DNA of 64,000 nt, taken from Tetracentron sinense. Lineage: Eukaryota; Streptophyta; Magnoliopsida; Trochodendrales; Trochodendraceae. Made by a program: the position numbers and the translations under genes. This document shows, piece after piece, positions 1-13,092 of this stretch; position 1 is the stretch's first letter, and each line of letters begins with the position of its first letter. Location: the NCBI GenBank assembly GCA_015143295.1, contig CM026560.1, positions 5,148,501-5,212,500 of the forward strand, written 5' to 3'. The notes under the pieces were generated by a model, which did not search any database, had not been told where the DNA came from, and saw only the letters and a program-made list of their open reading frames with translations.

Positions 1-1884
1 AAAGCAAGCAAATGAATGTGATATATGTATAAATGGCGATAGCCACACGGCTGACAAGCAAAATGTAAATGCATGAAAGGGGATAGCCACGTGGCTTACC
101 CATAAGCAAGCAAATGGATGATGGGGTATGAGGAGTGAGAGAGTGGAGCACGACCCTGAGCCTCTATCTGATATCTGCCCTCTGCCGAATGTATCAAAAG
201 AAAATAATCCATTTAATAAATACACATCAATTCCCATGAAGCATTCCTTGTATCTCTCAAATAGCAAAATATAAATTCTCAAAATTTCATATTTGCTTGA
301 TCCGGTACATGAGTTGCTTCCAAATTTCATTCATTTACTAGCAAATACCCTGTAAGATGCACGGGAAAAAATAAAATAGATACTAAATAAAATATCATTT
401 AAGATATGATATGTTTATTTGCTAAAATTTCATAAATTTTTTCCATACCAATTTCTTACATCAAATCATTAATTTAATATGAAATTGTAGAAATATGAAA
501 CATCAGTGAAACCAAATCAGGTAGCTTATATATATATATTTAATACTAAGACATTAAATTATGTTTTAAAAATGAATGAGGAAAAATAGTAATTTGTCTT
601 TTTTAGAAAGAAATTTAGGCCTTTTTCAAATATGAACTTTAATAGGGATTACTGTAATTGAATTTAGATTAGTCCACTATCTGCTTCGAAGTAGCTCCGT
701 TTACAACCCTAATTATATGGTGTATAGTCTGTCTTCAGGCGGACTTGAATCTAGAAAGAAAAAACAACATTAGGGCCAAAGATTAACCAAATTTAGAATG
801 ATGACAAAATTCATTCAAGGGGAGAGCAACAAGTGTTCTTGAAACAAACTCCACAAGAACTTCACATCAAACTCTTCCAGGAGGAAGAGAAAGTAGCTAA
901 CTTGTCTTTGCAGTCATCTTCACGGGACCAAAATTGAGATCAGACATAAAATATTAGAATAATAGAAGCTTAATAAAACACAAAACATTACTAAAACACA
1001 CTTACTACTATAAGAAGAATGTAAATAGTTTTCATATAAGTGATACTATTGACAAAATATAAACTTCATGTGTACAAAATTAGCAAAAAAAATTATGAAT
1101 TTGCAAAATGTGATTGAATCATTAATAGATATCATTCTTTTTTTTGTCAATCAAGAGCTTTAAATATGTATTTATTTGTAGGAATTTCATTGATAAATAG
1201 AATAATTTAATAACAAAGTATCCAATGGATACCATAGATGTTACTAATAAATCCTAAAAATTAAAAATATATACTATAATTCAAATAATGGAGTTTGTTT
1301 TATTTATTTATTTATATGAAAGCAGTATATACTATATGTTTTTTGTTTGTAGTATCAATAGAATGCCTAGGTCAAGAATTACTAACTAACATCTATCATC
1401 TATAGTAACAATAACATTAAATGAAATGAAAAATGATATAGAGAGTAAAGTTAAAATTTTCAAGTTGAATATTTTTTTTGACAATTAACTTATATGGGTA
1501 TTTTAGTATTTTTTTTAATGACTGAAGTCATACAACTCTAAGTAACATTTTTTTATATATACATACATATATAAGTTGGTTCAAGCCTCTCATATTACGG
1601 CAACATGTACAGTCCTCAAGCGTTCATCTCAACTTTCATCAATATAAATGTTGCATGGAAAAAAATATTAAAGTGTTTAGAAAAAATATGCACCCATTCT
1701 TGCTTCATAAGCAACTACCGTCTAGGATCTAGGTCACAACATTCAAATGGTATGCATACATAATATGATAATTAAATGAGAAGCAACATGATAATTAAAT
1801 GAGAATAAAATATGCAATGAGGTGATCGAATGACCCCAAATGTGATAATATAGATCACGACATCCAAGTGGTATTCATACACAA
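1..1884. other. AT-rich intergenic DNA, no gene seen
   Basis: No coding potential recognised on either strand. The first ~120 bases contain two diverged copies of a short motif (GATAGCCAC-CGG/TGGCT near 39 and 83). The rest is strongly AT-rich with short poly-A/T runs. A Helitron-like terminus is listed separately at 338-372. Confidence 0.6.
338..372 (-). mobile_element. Helitron-like 3' terminus
   Basis: Read on the minus strand, the segment has an imperfect GC-rich stem (CCCGTGCATCTTACAGGG), a short spacer and a terminal CTAG followed by T. This matches the known Helitron 3' signature (hairpin about 10 bases before CTRR, inserted at A/T) and resembles the better end at 16700-16736. No matching 5' TC terminus was found to the right, so this may be a truncated or decayed copy. 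Confidence 0.4.
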
Positions 1885-2093
1885 CATCCAAAGGCATAGA
1901 CCAGTGGTTTCTGGGCCTTTCGCCAAGCTGGAGGTCTCGGGTTCCATTTCTCACTCCATCTTTGGGGCCAGTCCCGTCTGGATTTTCCGGACTTTCTTGG
2001 TGGAGAAGATTGTGGGCCTTCATCACATCCTTGGGGATCTAGTCCTAACCCTAATTGTTGAGGACATCCCGGGTTACCAAAAAATAAAAACAT
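1885..2093 (+). mobile_element. tRNA-derived SINE-like insertion
   Basis: A GC-richer island in AT-rich DNA with a pol III-like head (GGCATAGACCAGTGGTT, then GGAGGTCTCGGGTTCCA, resembling A and B boxes) and an A-rich tail (CCAAAAAATAAAAA) near 2078. The GGAGGTCTCG box-B region is shared with the better supported SINE at 63653-63810, suggesting one family. Target-site duplications were not convincingly identified. Apparent open frames on both strands here are non-coding. Confidence 0.45.
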
Positions 2094-4599
2094 GGTAATT
2101 AAATGAGAAACAACTTGGTAATTAAATGAGAATATTACTCTTTGATATTCAGCAAATATTTGATTAAAACCAATAAATAGTATTTTAAGTGTGAAAGAAC
2201 ATCTTTAGACACCAATACATCTATGGGTAATTCTCGATTCCTAACCATCTATGGCTAACCAAGGGCTAAGAATTTATGTAGCCATAATGCCTATCATTTA
2301 ATTGATTTTTACGAAAGAATTTGGATGACTTAACTAGTGTTGCGGCCTAAACGTATATCTCGGACAAAAAAAAAAAAAAACACCAACCTCAGGCCCTGAA
2401 TTATACACCATCAAAGATTGTTTAATTGGAATTTTTTATGACCAAATCTGTTGCCTAAGGTTTGAACTCTAGAGGGAGGGGTGAATAGGGTCTATGACAA
2501 ATTAAAATTCTTCCTAATTCCTTAAGCGGAATTTCAACTAAATAAGTTCAAAAAAATTACAAATTTAGCAATTCTATCAAGTAATGCAAGAAAATAAATT
2601 AAAGAGAATAGATAGAGAGAATGCAAACACTTTGACATACAATATTATTCACGAGGTTCGGCAACCTGCCTACATTCCCGCCTCAAGCTATACCCGTTAG
2701 AGGATTCACCGCGATTTATTCTCAATCGTCCATCTTCTTTCTGGGTAGAGATCAAATCTTGCTATGGAACAATCCTCCCTGTACTTAGTCAACTTTCCGG
2801 ATTGTGAACAATGCTTCCGGCTTCACAGACAAGTGTCTCACAGATCACTTGATTTTACAACCTTTTTGACAAGAGAAGATTTGCACTCAGAAAATGCTCC
2901 TTACACAAGCTGATAAATGCTTTTAACACTCCCTATAAATCTCCCAAATATTGGAGTTGAAAAGCTCAAGAATTTAGATTTGAGAATTTTAGGTCGAATT
3001 CTATAGATTTGACAATCTAACCTTTGAGTGAATGATTTTATTAATGGGAAGTATTGGAATTCTTTTTTTCATTCACAAATCATTCTTATTTATAAACATT
3101 GTAAAGATGTAGCTGTTGGAGGCTTTATGGGAAATCAAAAAGCCGTTAAAAAATTAGTTGTTGGGCGTTTCCCGCAAGCAGTTGTCGACGAGTCAGGCTG
3201 GAAAAAAACATAATAGTAGCTTCTGCTACTTCACTCATCGATGAGTGTTGAGAACTCAGTCTCACTCGTCAATGAGTCCTCTGATTTTTCTCAAAAAACT
3301 CATTTTTGCTTAACCACTACGATGAACATGATTTTAATGGTCTTATACCTTATCTTTAACAAGATATTTATCATGTTTTAGGTCATTAGATTGATATTCA
3401 AATAGGTTTTAAGATACATATGGCTAATTTAAGTATTAAACCGACCAACTTTAAGGATTTCTTACATAAATCCTAAGACTTTTAAATAAAACAATTAAAC
3501 CTTCTTGAGAGTCTTCATTCTTCTAGTTTTGACCTTAAATTGATTTGACTTTAAGCTTCATGATTCGATCTTCAATCTTCTTTGATGATTTGACTTGGAC
3601 TTTGAAATTTGATATGATCTTTAATATCTTCAATGTGATCTAATGGCTTGATTTTGACTTGAATTGAATCTTTTTCATTGATGAAGCCTCTTTCATGTTT
3701 TTTCATTGAATGGCTTGCAATGCTCTTAATAGACTGTTTTTCAATATAAACTCAAGAGAGACATGTAAAACCAAGAAGATATATATGTATGTGACAGCCA
3801 CTCAGCTGAATACAACCCAGTCAGATGAATATTGAATCGCACAATATTCAGGCCAGAAATGATGATCTAACACCAAACTCTTGGAGCCAAGAGAATTCCA
3901 AGAATAGTAGATTTTTTTAACATTACACAGCTGCCATGAGTTTCCAAACAGATTTGAGAGGAATACAATCCAATATGCAACAAGAATGAATTAACTTTCA
4001 ACAAAAATCTGCCTCCAGATATATTTAACCGTTTCAATAAATTCTAACTACACTGAAAGTAGAGGAAACAATTTTTGAGATCTGTATCAAGAGTCATGGG
4101 ATTAAAATACAAGCATAATGTGTAAGAAAATTTAGCTCACTCCAACTTAGTAGCAACTTATGCTAGTATCTTATACAATCAATTTCGGATAAATGCACAT
4201 TTCAACATCCCAGTTCCGAAATGAGGAGAAACTCATCTTCTCCTTTCTTCTTCCTCTCTAGTTTCTCCACTCTCCGTCGTTACCTGACTTCCCCGTTGTC
4301 TCTCCGAAATCTCCCTATAAACACAAAGACAATTAAACATCACTTGGATTACTCTGTTAAGGTGTAGACTGTGGAGTCTCTATGTTTAATTTTTCATGCA
4401 GGAAATCCCAATGATAAATAAAGTAGCTTGAACAAATCAATTAGGAAACTTTCATCTCTTATGACTCGTCTGCAATGCTTCAGTGGCAATGGTTGCAGAC
4501 AATGCAGAAAACATCATTTATAACTGAAGTATTCCGGGAAAGAAAGGGGAAAAGAATTATGGTTTTTTTTTTTTACTCTTCGGTTTGTTTTTCTTATCA
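2094..4599. other. Intergenic DNA with a decayed unclassified repeat
   Basis: From about 2440 to 3720 the sequence has the style of an old LTR-type repeat (GAGGGAGGGGTGAATAGG near 2472, ACGAGGTTCGGCAACCTGCC near 2651, CACTCATCGATGAGTG near 3231), but neither termini nor coding domains were recognised. 3720-4599 shows no gene; C/T-rich sequence at 4230-4310 may belong to an old exon or leader, but nothing supports a product. Confidence 0.25.
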
Positions 4600-4967
4600 T
4601 CTTAATTTTTTCAATTTTGAAAAATATATATGTGTCAAAAGTGTAATAATTTGAAAAACTTGTGATAAAAGAACTCAAAGTACGCTGGTTTTATAGTCTC
4701 AAATCTATAAACTAGGTTTAACAAAACTCATTGTAGGTTGTCTTTGTAGGCCAAAAAATATGATGCAAAAATTAGGTTTAAAAAAATGATAAAAATATAA
4801 TTGGGAATTGACTTAGTTCGACGAGTCGAAAAACTCGGCTCAACTTGACTGAGTTACCCAAGTAACTCGGCAAATAATGCCTCCTTCGAATTTTGAGGCG
4901 AGGGGACTCAACTCGTAATTCAGTCGAGTCAAGTTACTCGGGTGACTCGCAGAGTTTTCAAACTATG
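4600..4967 (-). mobile_element. CGAGT-rich MITE, copy 1
   Basis: The reverse complement aligns by eye with the element at 62004-62439: both share a long internal stretch around AGAACTCAAAGTAC and CATTGTAGGTTGTCTTT, repeated subterminal CGAGTAACTCGG/GACTCG motifs, and a terminus reading CATAGTTTGAAAACTC inward from 4967. The left part is less well preserved than in copy 2 and its exact end is unclear. Subterminal short repeats with no coding region fit a non-autonomous hAT-like DNA transposon. Confidence 0.55.
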
Positions 4968-5300
4968 GTTTGTGCTCATTAAACAAATTGAGCTCGAGTG
5001 ATCGAGTCTAGCTTTGGGCCTGATTGTGAATTCAATTAGTTATCGAGTCAAACCGAGCCTAGCCAAGCTCGAGTTCGTTCACTTGTCGATGAGCTGAGCT
5101 CGAACCTTTCTTTCTGAGTTTGAATTGATCTCGGGTCGAGCTCGAGCAAGCCTGGTAATTAAATGAGCCAAGCTCAAACATTATTGAGCTCGTTCAACTG
5201 AGCTTTGGACATTAACCTAACTTAGTCTAAACAACTTAGCATTCACAGGTCTACCAAAAGGATCAAATATGTGAATTTCAAACTCTCAGTGAGTGTCAAA
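4968..5300. repeat. GAGCTCGAG-rich degenerate repeat
   Basis: Many interspersed GAGCTCGA/AGCTCGAG/TCGAGTC words on both strands between 4990 and 5210, resembling subterminal arrays of non-autonomous DNA transposons. A similar AGCTCGGCTTG-rich segment lies at 61170-61445. No clear terminal inverted repeats or target duplication. Confidence 0.3.
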
Positions 5301-5448
5301 AGTGTTTAAACCCTAAACCTTTACAGGGCCAAAGAAAAGGGTTCATACAAAGGACTTCGAGGAAATAAAATCTTGAAAAGAACATACCTAGAAAAGATAA
5401 AATCCAACAATGCAAAGGAGACTGATCAGTTTGAGTCCATTAAGAAGG

Positions 5449-6672
5449 CTATTTCTGTTCATTAGCATCCTGAAAAGGAAGAGCACCTTCAACTTTCGTC
5501 CATGAATCCACAGCACTCCCTCTAAGCTTCATCTTCATTTTCTCAACAATCTCTTTTGCCTCATCCACTTTAGAAATTTTCACTAAACCATTGACCAGAC
5601 CCTCCATAGAAGCGAATGGAGGAACCCATTTCCTTTTTAGACTCTCCTTGCACATCTCCAGTGCCAAATCAAACTCTCCTTCCTCAACCGAATGGCGAAT
5701 CAAAGTAACATAAGTATCGGAATTTGGCGAAACAGACTCATCTGAAGACAGTGTCTCAAAAACTTTCTTTGCTGATTCAAAATCCCCAACCTTGCAAAAC
5801 CCATCAATAATAGTATTGTAGCTGGTTGAATTCGGTTTAACACCCTTTGAAACCATCTCATCTAGCAATTTCTTCGCTCTAACGCTCTCCTTATTCCTGC
5901 AAAGCCTTGAAATTCTATGATTATAAGTTACCAAATTAGGTGTTAACCCTTTCTCTGAAATTTGCTTTAAAACTTCATCAAATCTAGATTCATCCCCATT
6001 TTTCAAATAACCTCCCAAAACTAGATTATATGAAGTAATATCAGGTTTTACCCCAGTCGATTTCTCCATCTTTTCAAGCAACGAACTAGCTGATTCCAGA
6101 GATTTCTCTGCGCAGAAAGCTTTTAGAACAAGATTGTACGAGGCTACGCCAGGAGAAACGCCAATCTTAGGTGGCATCTCTGCAAAGCACTCATGAACTC
6201 GAGCAAACTGACGATTGTCTAAGAAAACACTGAGGAGCGCACAGAGGGATTTCTCGGTTCGATTGCAACCCTGCTCTTCCATCTGATGGAACGTACGGAC
6301 GGCTTGATCGACCATGCCGGAATTCGAGTAGAGCATCATGATTCGGATCCAGAAGCCCTCGGATTTCAACGTCCCCGACTCTGTGACTGATTTCTTGGGG
6401 TGTTCGAGGATCTGTTCGATGAGATCGAAACGTTGGGATTTGGCGAGTTTTCGAACAGAGAAATCGAATGCGGGTCGATCTCGAAGGAAGCGATGGGAAT
6501 CGGAGGATTTCAGGAAGATCTCCACGAGTTTTTCAGGGTCTGACTCGGATCTGATGGCGGACTTCACCATGCGAAACGATGTGATTGAGGTTTTCTCTGG
6601 TGTGGATGAAGAGAGGGTAGAAAACAAACTTCGAGCGACATGAATCCTAGGGTTTCTACGAAATGCCGCCAT
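5449..6672 (-). CDS. Pentatricopeptide-repeat protein, PPR336/rPPR1-like
   Basis: A single uninterrupted 407-residue frame from ATG at 6672 to the stop at 5449. Residues 1-30 are rich in R, S, T and poor in acidic residues (MAAFRRNPRIHVARSLFSTL), as in a mitochondrial presequence. From about residue 105 come tandem ~35-residue P-type PPR motifs, clearest at 175-210, 211-245, 246-280, 281-316 and 317-351, each starting x-x-x-SYN/TYN and ending VKP/LTP/WVP. There is no E or DYW tail, so RNA editing is unlikely. The C-terminal part (CKESLKRKWVPPFASMEGLV and a K-VDEAKE helix) matches my memory of Arabidopsis PPR336/rPPR1-type proteins (about 405-408 residues), known as mitochondrial-ribosome-associated PPRs; the length agrees. 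Lack of introns is usual for PPR genes. The frame is intact, so probably functional. Specific RNA target unknown. Confidence 0.88.
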   Translation of the reverse strand: MAAFRRNPRIHVARSLFSTLSSSTPEKTSITSFRMVKSAIRSESDPEKLVEIFLKSSDSHRFLRDRPAFDFSVRKLAKSQRFDLIEQILEHPKKSVTESGTLKSEGFWIRIMMLYSNSGMVDQAVRTFHQMEEQGCNRTEKSLCALLSVFLDNRQFARVHECFAEMPPKIGVSPGVASYNLVLKAFCAEKSLESASSLLEKMEKSTGVKPDITSYNLVLGGYLKNGDESRFDEVLKQISEKGLTPNLVTYNHRISRLCRNKESVRAKKLLDEMVSKGVKPNSTSYNTIIDGFCKVGDFESAKKVFETLSSDESVSPNSDTYVTLIRHSVEEGEFDLALEMCKESLKRKWVPPFASMEGLVNGLVKISKVDEAKEIVEKMKMKLRGSAVDSWTKVEGALPFQDANEQK

Positions 6673-9270
6673 TGACGATCTTTAGGAAGAGAAACTATGT
6701 TCTAGGGTTTTAGCTCACTGTGCAACGTTTTAACAACAAAGGTTTAGGTACCCAATGAAAAGTGACCGGTTCAGCGATTCACTGTTCGGTCCGGTTCAGA
6801 TCCAACCATGAAATATACTCGGCATTCAGGGCCCGTTTGCAACACTCCCAAAGAACAATTCTTCTTGGGATTCTTGGGAGTATGTCAAATGGGCTCTAAG
6901 ATAAATGCTAGCGTAGACGCACTAAGTCAATTTTTTCCCAAAAAAAAAAAAAGGTGGTTGCAAGTGGTACTGCTGTAACAGAACCAGGTTTGACACTTGT
7001 TGTCATCACCTTGTGTCTTTAGAAAATTAAAGTGAGGATCTCTTTTTTTTTTTTGTAAAACGGAACTTAAAATGCAACATTTTAAGAGATTCATTTTAAA
7101 ATTTAGGGGCACCATGAGATTAGCCCAGTATTAGTTTATATCCCTTCACTGAGAGGGAGGTTCTGGGATCAGCCCTAGGGGGCTAAGCTTCCAATAGTAA
7201 GCCTTCTCTCACAAATATTTAAGACTAATGACGATTAGATTGTACTCAAAAAGAAAAAATCTTAAGATTTAGGTGATGATAGGGAACCTTAATAGTTGAT
7301 TGTAATATCCTATTATTATAACATATTTATATCCTAAAATGGACAATAATATAATTACATTCATGTTTTTATCTCTAAATGATCTTTAACACCAATATTC
7401 TTTGCTTAATCCAGCCACAAAGGCTGCCACTCGCTCTCCCATTGTTTTAATGATCAAACTATCAACGAATGAATTGAAAGGTTGGCTCAACAATTGGTGT
7501 GGTTCAACCATGAAAAATATGTTGTTGGCGATTGGGACTCGACAGTACACAAGATTACGAGTTTCATCAGGGATAACTCCAAATGCATATTTTAGGAGAT
7601 TTATCTCTAATCACTAAATATATTTTGTTATAATATATTACGTATATAATTTTATAATTAGCAAACACCCCATGCAATGCACGGGATTGAGATGAAACTA
7701 AAACAAAAAAAATGACAAAATATATATTTTTTAAAAACAAATATTAAAAATATTTTCACTCCTCTAATATGAACTAAGGACCTCTCACATGTTTTAGTTG
7801 GATCCGAGGCCACAAGGATACATGAATCTTTGAGACAAACAAAATTGTATCGGCTATTTTCTATGTGCATCGTCCGACCTAACTATGCGATCAAACTATT
7901 TTAAGATTAGGTACCTAGCTAATTACATAGTAACCATGCAAGATGCGCATGCGAGGAACATATTAAAAAAAAAACAATAGATGGAAAATATAAGCATATA
8001 AAACAAATTTGGGCTTTAATCTACCAAAGTGGGAAAACAAAGGTGATAGACCATAAAGATGGAAAAAAGTAAATTCTAAGAAAATAAAGGTAAAAGATAT
8101 ATTTGATAACCATGATTGTTGTTGGTGACCGCATTGTTGCTCTCCTCCTATATTTGAAGTTTCAAAATCTATAGAAGGCCAAAATCCTATACAACACACT
8201 GAATAAAATTTATGGGTCTCAAAACATATATCATTAACGTAAAACATTAATACAATGGAGAAGTACAAAGAAAGAAATCCCAAATAAAAATGAAAAGAAA
8301 ATAAACTCAAGTTAAATAGGAATTATTGGTCGTGAACTTCGCTTTCCTCATAAATGATTAAGCTGAGACCCTCTCTTCTCATCCACCTCATCTTCTCCTT
8401 TGTGGGCTTCACATTCGACAAACCAAACCCGTCATTATGGTGCAACGCATATATATATACTAAAATTCATCATAAACAATACTACTGCCATGCCCATCCA
8501 TCCAAGCTCGATTAACCATAACTTGGCAGGCTTCAACTTATGATTCCATCAACTTTGTAGCTAGAATGAAGACAGTCCAAATCATGTGTAAAATTAAAGT
8601 TGGCTCATATATTTTGTCATTTTGTGTGCCCCAATAATAACTCCAGTCTCCATGCACCAATTTGAAAGTTAGGGGTATATTACTAAAAGTATTTACATAA
8701 GTCAAAATTACCTCTAATTTTATAATTTATTACCAACATACCTAGGTAAGGCGATTCGTGGAGCTAAGGCCACACGTAATCCGAGTGCTAACTTATACAC
8801 AACCCAGACGCTAGTAACAGTGGTGCGCTAACATTTCGAGTTAGTCTAAACTACAGTTAGGGTCCTCGCTTGCATATGTCACTGCTTGAGAGAATCCACA
8901 GTCATATTAAGTGGGTGTTTTAACTTGTCGGGTCCAATGGCCAATCCGATTATACATGGACTAAGAAAACCCAACCCGAACCCAACTCACATGTAAAAAA
9001 TGTCAACCCAAATGGTGCAAATGTTGTGGGTGAGGTGTGCTATAGGGTTATGTCAGAAATTGCCACTCCTTTAAGAGGCTCTCATATCCTAAGCTGTCTT
9101 GGGACTACGCTCAAGCCTGTTTGAAGTTTGAACCCTATCTATGCTGGGTTTAGTCTCCCTAATATTTATTTTAAACTAACCCTTGAGTAAGAAATCCCAT
9201 CCCGCACCCACCAAGCTCAACCTGAGCCCAACAATATGTGTGTTTCTTCCATAGATCGAAGGAAGACAGA
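6673..9270. other. Intergenic region upstream of the PPR gene
   Basis: The ~200 bases beyond the PPR start (to about 6900) should hold its promoter and 5' UTR; no confident TATA box. A GGTTCTGGGATC box-B-like word near 7160 followed by an A-rich stretch near 7250 may be a decayed SINE. 7700-9270 is AT-rich and shows no coding exon. Confidence 0.45.
7658..7686 (-). mobile_element. Helitron-like 3' terminus
   Basis: On the minus strand: CCCGTGCATTGCATGGGG (near-perfect stem), spacer GTGTTTG, terminal CTAA then T. This fits the Helitron 3' consensus (stem-loop plus CTRR, A/T target). No 5' TC terminus was recognised, so element length is unknown. Confidence 0.45.
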
Positions 9271-9288
9271 TGAAGAAACTCATTTATT
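9271..9288. repeat. Target-site duplication of LINE A, left copy
   Basis: TGAAGAAACTCATTTATT, identical over 18 bp to 13093-13110. It lies directly before the T-rich run that is the reverse complement of the LINE poly(A) tail. Confidence 0.93.
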
Positions 9289-12200
9289 TTTTATTTTATT
9301 ATTTTTTTTTTTTTGAATCTGAGATATCATTTAACTAACAACCCAAATACAAAAAGCCCTACGGAGGTCTGGACCCCCGCTCCGCAATAAAACGACGACA
9401 TTCCATAGCAGACAGATGTCTAACAAGAAAACAGCCCTGAGAGCTCTGCACCAAGGCCCTTGCAGCCAAGTTATGAGCAAACCCATTTTTAAGCCTAGGG
9501 ATAAAGTTCACCGTACTACGCTCAAAGAGCGCTAAATTCTGGCGAATGTCAAAGACAATAGATCCTATCTCCGCACGCACGGTGCGACAGGTGGAGGATA
9601 GCTGATCCACCAATATCCTTGCATCAGTGAGGAAACAAACCAAAGACCACTCCCGGGCCAGAGCCAACTCTGTGGCTGCCCGCAAGGCCAATGCTTCAGC
9701 AACTAAAGGGGAACCCCCCATCAACCCCTGTATTTGGCCGCAAAGAATCGCACCACTACTCGACCGAGCCACCACACCCACTCCAGCAACTGAACCCCGA
9801 AAATTCGAAGCTCCATCAGAAGCAATGGTAATCCAAGGAGAGGGAAAATCAAAAGACTCAGGGCTTGCGGCCCTCCCTTCAATAATCCTACTAGCAGTAT
9901 GTAAATTCTGCCGCGAAGAATCCAGACTTTCTTCCACTAAGCTAACTGCTTGAGCAACTAGAAAAGAGGGAGAAGGAACCTTACAGTCAAATTTAAGGGC
10001 ATTACGAGCCTTCCATATGTGCCAGACCAGACTAGCAATCAAATAAAGAAACCGAATCTTAGCCTGTTTGGCAAGGGGAGCTGCAATCCAGAAAGCCCAC
10101 CACTCCTGAAATGAGAAAACCGCCTTGAAATCAGATCTGATTGTTAAAGGAGAAGTCCACCAAACCATCTGAGCAAACTCGCACTGGACCATCAGATGCA
10201 CTACCGATTCCTCATGCTGCCCACAAAAAAGACAGCAAGGATCTACTGGAATCCGCCGCTGAACTATATTTGCATTTACCGGCACAACATTGTGTAAACA
10301 ACGCCACAAAAACCAACAAAGCTTTGGGGGGATAGGAAGCCTCCACAACAGTCTCCAACAATCAGCAGACAACACCGAAGAAGAAGAACTTGGGCATCTT
10401 GCTCTACCCATGGGATGTAGATTAATTAGGTGATGGTACGCCGAACGAACCGAAAAAGTACCTGAAGGGGAATGATGCCATAGCACTTGATCCTCTTGCA
10501 GGTAACAAGGAAGGGGAATAAGACAGATAGCTTTAACCTCATCAGCTGAGAGCACTTGGTTGAGCCGAGCAAGATCCCACTGCTTTAAAATCGGATCAAT
10601 AAAGTCCTGCACCTTAACCCAAGGGCAATCAATAGGCTGAGGCGAATAAAGCTTAAAACCATATAAAGAAGGTATCCATCCATCTTTCCACACTTGGATG
10701 AGCTGCCCCGAACCAATTCCCCATCTCAATCCCGGAATAAGTGCTTTCCTACCCGCCAAAATACTCCTCCACGCCCATGATGGTCTAGTGCCCACCTTAG
10801 CATTTAAAAAATCAGTGTGAGGGAAATAGATGCTCTTCACCAAACGAGCCCAAACCGAGTCGCTATTCTGAATCAAATTCCATCCTTGCTTTGCAAGAAG
10901 AGCGAGATTAAACGAACAGAGATTCCGAAAACCCGCGCCGCCCACATCCTTACCAAGACACATCGTTTGCCAACTCACCCAATGAGCACGCTTCCTATGG
11001 TCATCTTGGGCCCACCAAAAATCTGCTGCCCTAGCCTCAATCTCGTCACAGAGTGCATGGGGTAACTTAAAGCAACTCATCGCGTAAGATGGAATAGCCT
11101 GCACCACTGCTTTGATTAGGATACCTCGCCCAGCTTTGTTTAGAAACCGACCCCGCCAACTACTAAGCTTAGCAAGCACTCTGTCTCGAATATGCGCAAA
11201 AAGATGAGCTTTTGACCGACCAAATACGGAAGGCAAACCAAGATATATACCTGGGGTGCTGAGAATACACATATGCAAAGACCGAGAGAGCAACCGCTGA
11301 AATCTCCAAGGCGTATTGCGACTGAAAATTAAACCAGATTTTGAGTAGTTGATCACTTGCCCGGAAAGCTTCGAATAAGTAACAAGAACCCCATGGATAG
11401 CCCGAACTTCCTCCAAATTTGCCTTAGAAAAAATCATACAATCATCCGCAAAAAGAACATGAGAAATAGAAGGGCATCGCCTCTTTATCCGAATCCCCGA
11501 AATCAGTCCCTGACCCTTTGCCTCATTGAGAAGATCAGACAAACAATTAGAAGCAAGAATAAATAGGAAAGGGGAGAGAGGATCACCCTGCCGAAGACCC
11601 CTAGAGGGAGTAATATAACCTTTTTCTGCCCCGTTAATTAAAACGGCATATCTCACGGTACGAATACATTGCATGAGTAACCCGACCCATCGATCACTAA
11701 AACCCATTCTCCGCAACATTCGCTCAATAAAAGATCACTCAAGACGATCATAAGCCTTATTCATATCTATTTTCATCCCCATTAAATAAGTTGCCTTCCT
11801 TTTGACTCCTTTCATATGATGAAGAATCTCATGGGAGATGAAAATACTTTATGTTATACTCCGGTTTGGAATAAAGGCATATTGATTAGGGTGAACAAGA
11901 TCCCCGATAATAGGTTTCATGCGATTGACAAGAACCCGGGAAAAAATCTTATAAATCACATTGCATAAACCAATGGGACGGTAGTCCCCCACATGCTCTG
12001 GCATAGCTTTCTTGGGAATAAGAGAGATGTGAGTAAAATTGACCTCATGGAGGAGGAATCCACTATAAAAAAAGCTTTTTGTCGCCGCGATAACATCATT
12101 GCCCACCACATCCCAACAATGTTGATAAAATAAACCAGGCATACCATCCGGCCCAGGAGCCTTCCTCGCACCTATTTCAAAAGCTGCCCTTTTAACTTCA

Positions 12201-13092
12201 TCATCATCTAAAGGCTGAAGCAGGTCCAAGTTCATCTCTGCCGTAACCAATTGAGGAATAGAGGCAAAATCAGCGTCAACAAAAGTAGGATTCGAAGATG
12301 AGTACAGCTTACGAAAATGCTCAATAAGACCATGCTCAACAGTAGCTGGATCGTGAAAAAGAACCCCCTCTTCCGAACACATACTTTCAATCCGATTTTG
12401 AGCACGCCTTTGAAGAGTGGATAAGTGGAAAAACCTGGTATTACGATCTTCATCCCTAAGCCAACTCACCCGGGATCGCTGAGCCCACATCATCTCCTCC
12501 TGTTTGAGCACATTGTCTAATTCCTGTTGAATTCCCACCTCGACACCCAAGTGCTTTGATGAAGGCGCCAAGCTTTACAAATGCTCGAGCTTCGAGAGAA
12601 GCTTAGCCTTCCTTCTGTGAACAAACCCAAAAGAAGAAAAATTCCACTGCCGTAAAGCACATCGAGCTTTGCTAATATTTTTACACAATGTAAACATGAT
12701 AGACCCCTGAAGCCAAGATTCCCAAACCTTTTCCACAGTTTCCAGGCATCCCGGGTGAGTAGTCCACATGGATTCAAAGCGGAAAGGCTTTCTCCCTTTC
12801 TCCTGTATTGGAAAAAGAGTCACAATTAACGGACTATGATCCGAGCCAAAAATGGGGTTCTGAGTCACAGAAACTGTATCAAAACGAAAACGCCAATCTA
12901 CTGAACAGAGAGCCCGATCTAATCTTTCCCGAATATTGTCCTTGCCAGCCCTTTTATTAGTCCAAGAGTAGGGATTACTTTTGAAGCCCAGATCAAGTAA
13001 ACCATGAGCCCGCACAAAATTGGCAAACACCTCCAATTGAGCTGGCGGCTTCGGAGTCCCCCCAACCTTCTCATAATTAAATAAAATCTCAT
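9289..13092 (-). mobile_element. 5'-truncated L1-type LINE (LINE A)
   Basis: A 3.8-kb non-LTR retrotransposon on the minus strand. The T-rich run at 9289-9314 is the poly(A) tail, a single ORF2 reading frame fills the body, and exact 18-bp target-site duplications flank it. The copy is truncated inside the endonuclease domain (it starts at the NEIL residues that follow the usual GDF), which is typical of incomplete target-primed reverse transcription. Perfect TSDs imply a fairly recent insertion, although three in-frame stops have since accumulated or were inherited. Confidence 0.93.
9359..13092 (-). pseudogene. LINE ORF2 remnant: endonuclease end, RT, zinc-binding, RNase H
   Basis: One reading frame runs through the whole element and is closed at 9359-9361, broken by stops at 12575-12577, 11849-11851 and 11735-11737 with no frameshift. 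Order: C-terminal AP-endonuclease (GSDHSPLI at about 12840-12820); RT N-terminal half (DDEVKRAAFEIGARKAPGPD, then FTHISLIPKK, then NQYAFIPNRSIT); RT core (LRQGDPLSPF near 11600; catalytic LFADD near 11450); RVT zinc-binding module (CCLFCGQHEESVVHLMVQC near 10200); plant-type RNase H (ASDGAS near 9810, AEALAL near 9690, TDARILVDQL near 9610). The 11735 stop sits where the family normally has W after YDRLE; the 12575 stop could be a CAA-to-TAA change. No product expected. Confidence 0.9.

Noticed and set aside
9627-11566. Plus-strand open frames opposite LINE A
   Set aside because: They are shadows of the GC-richer ORF2 on the minus strand with no protein-like content.
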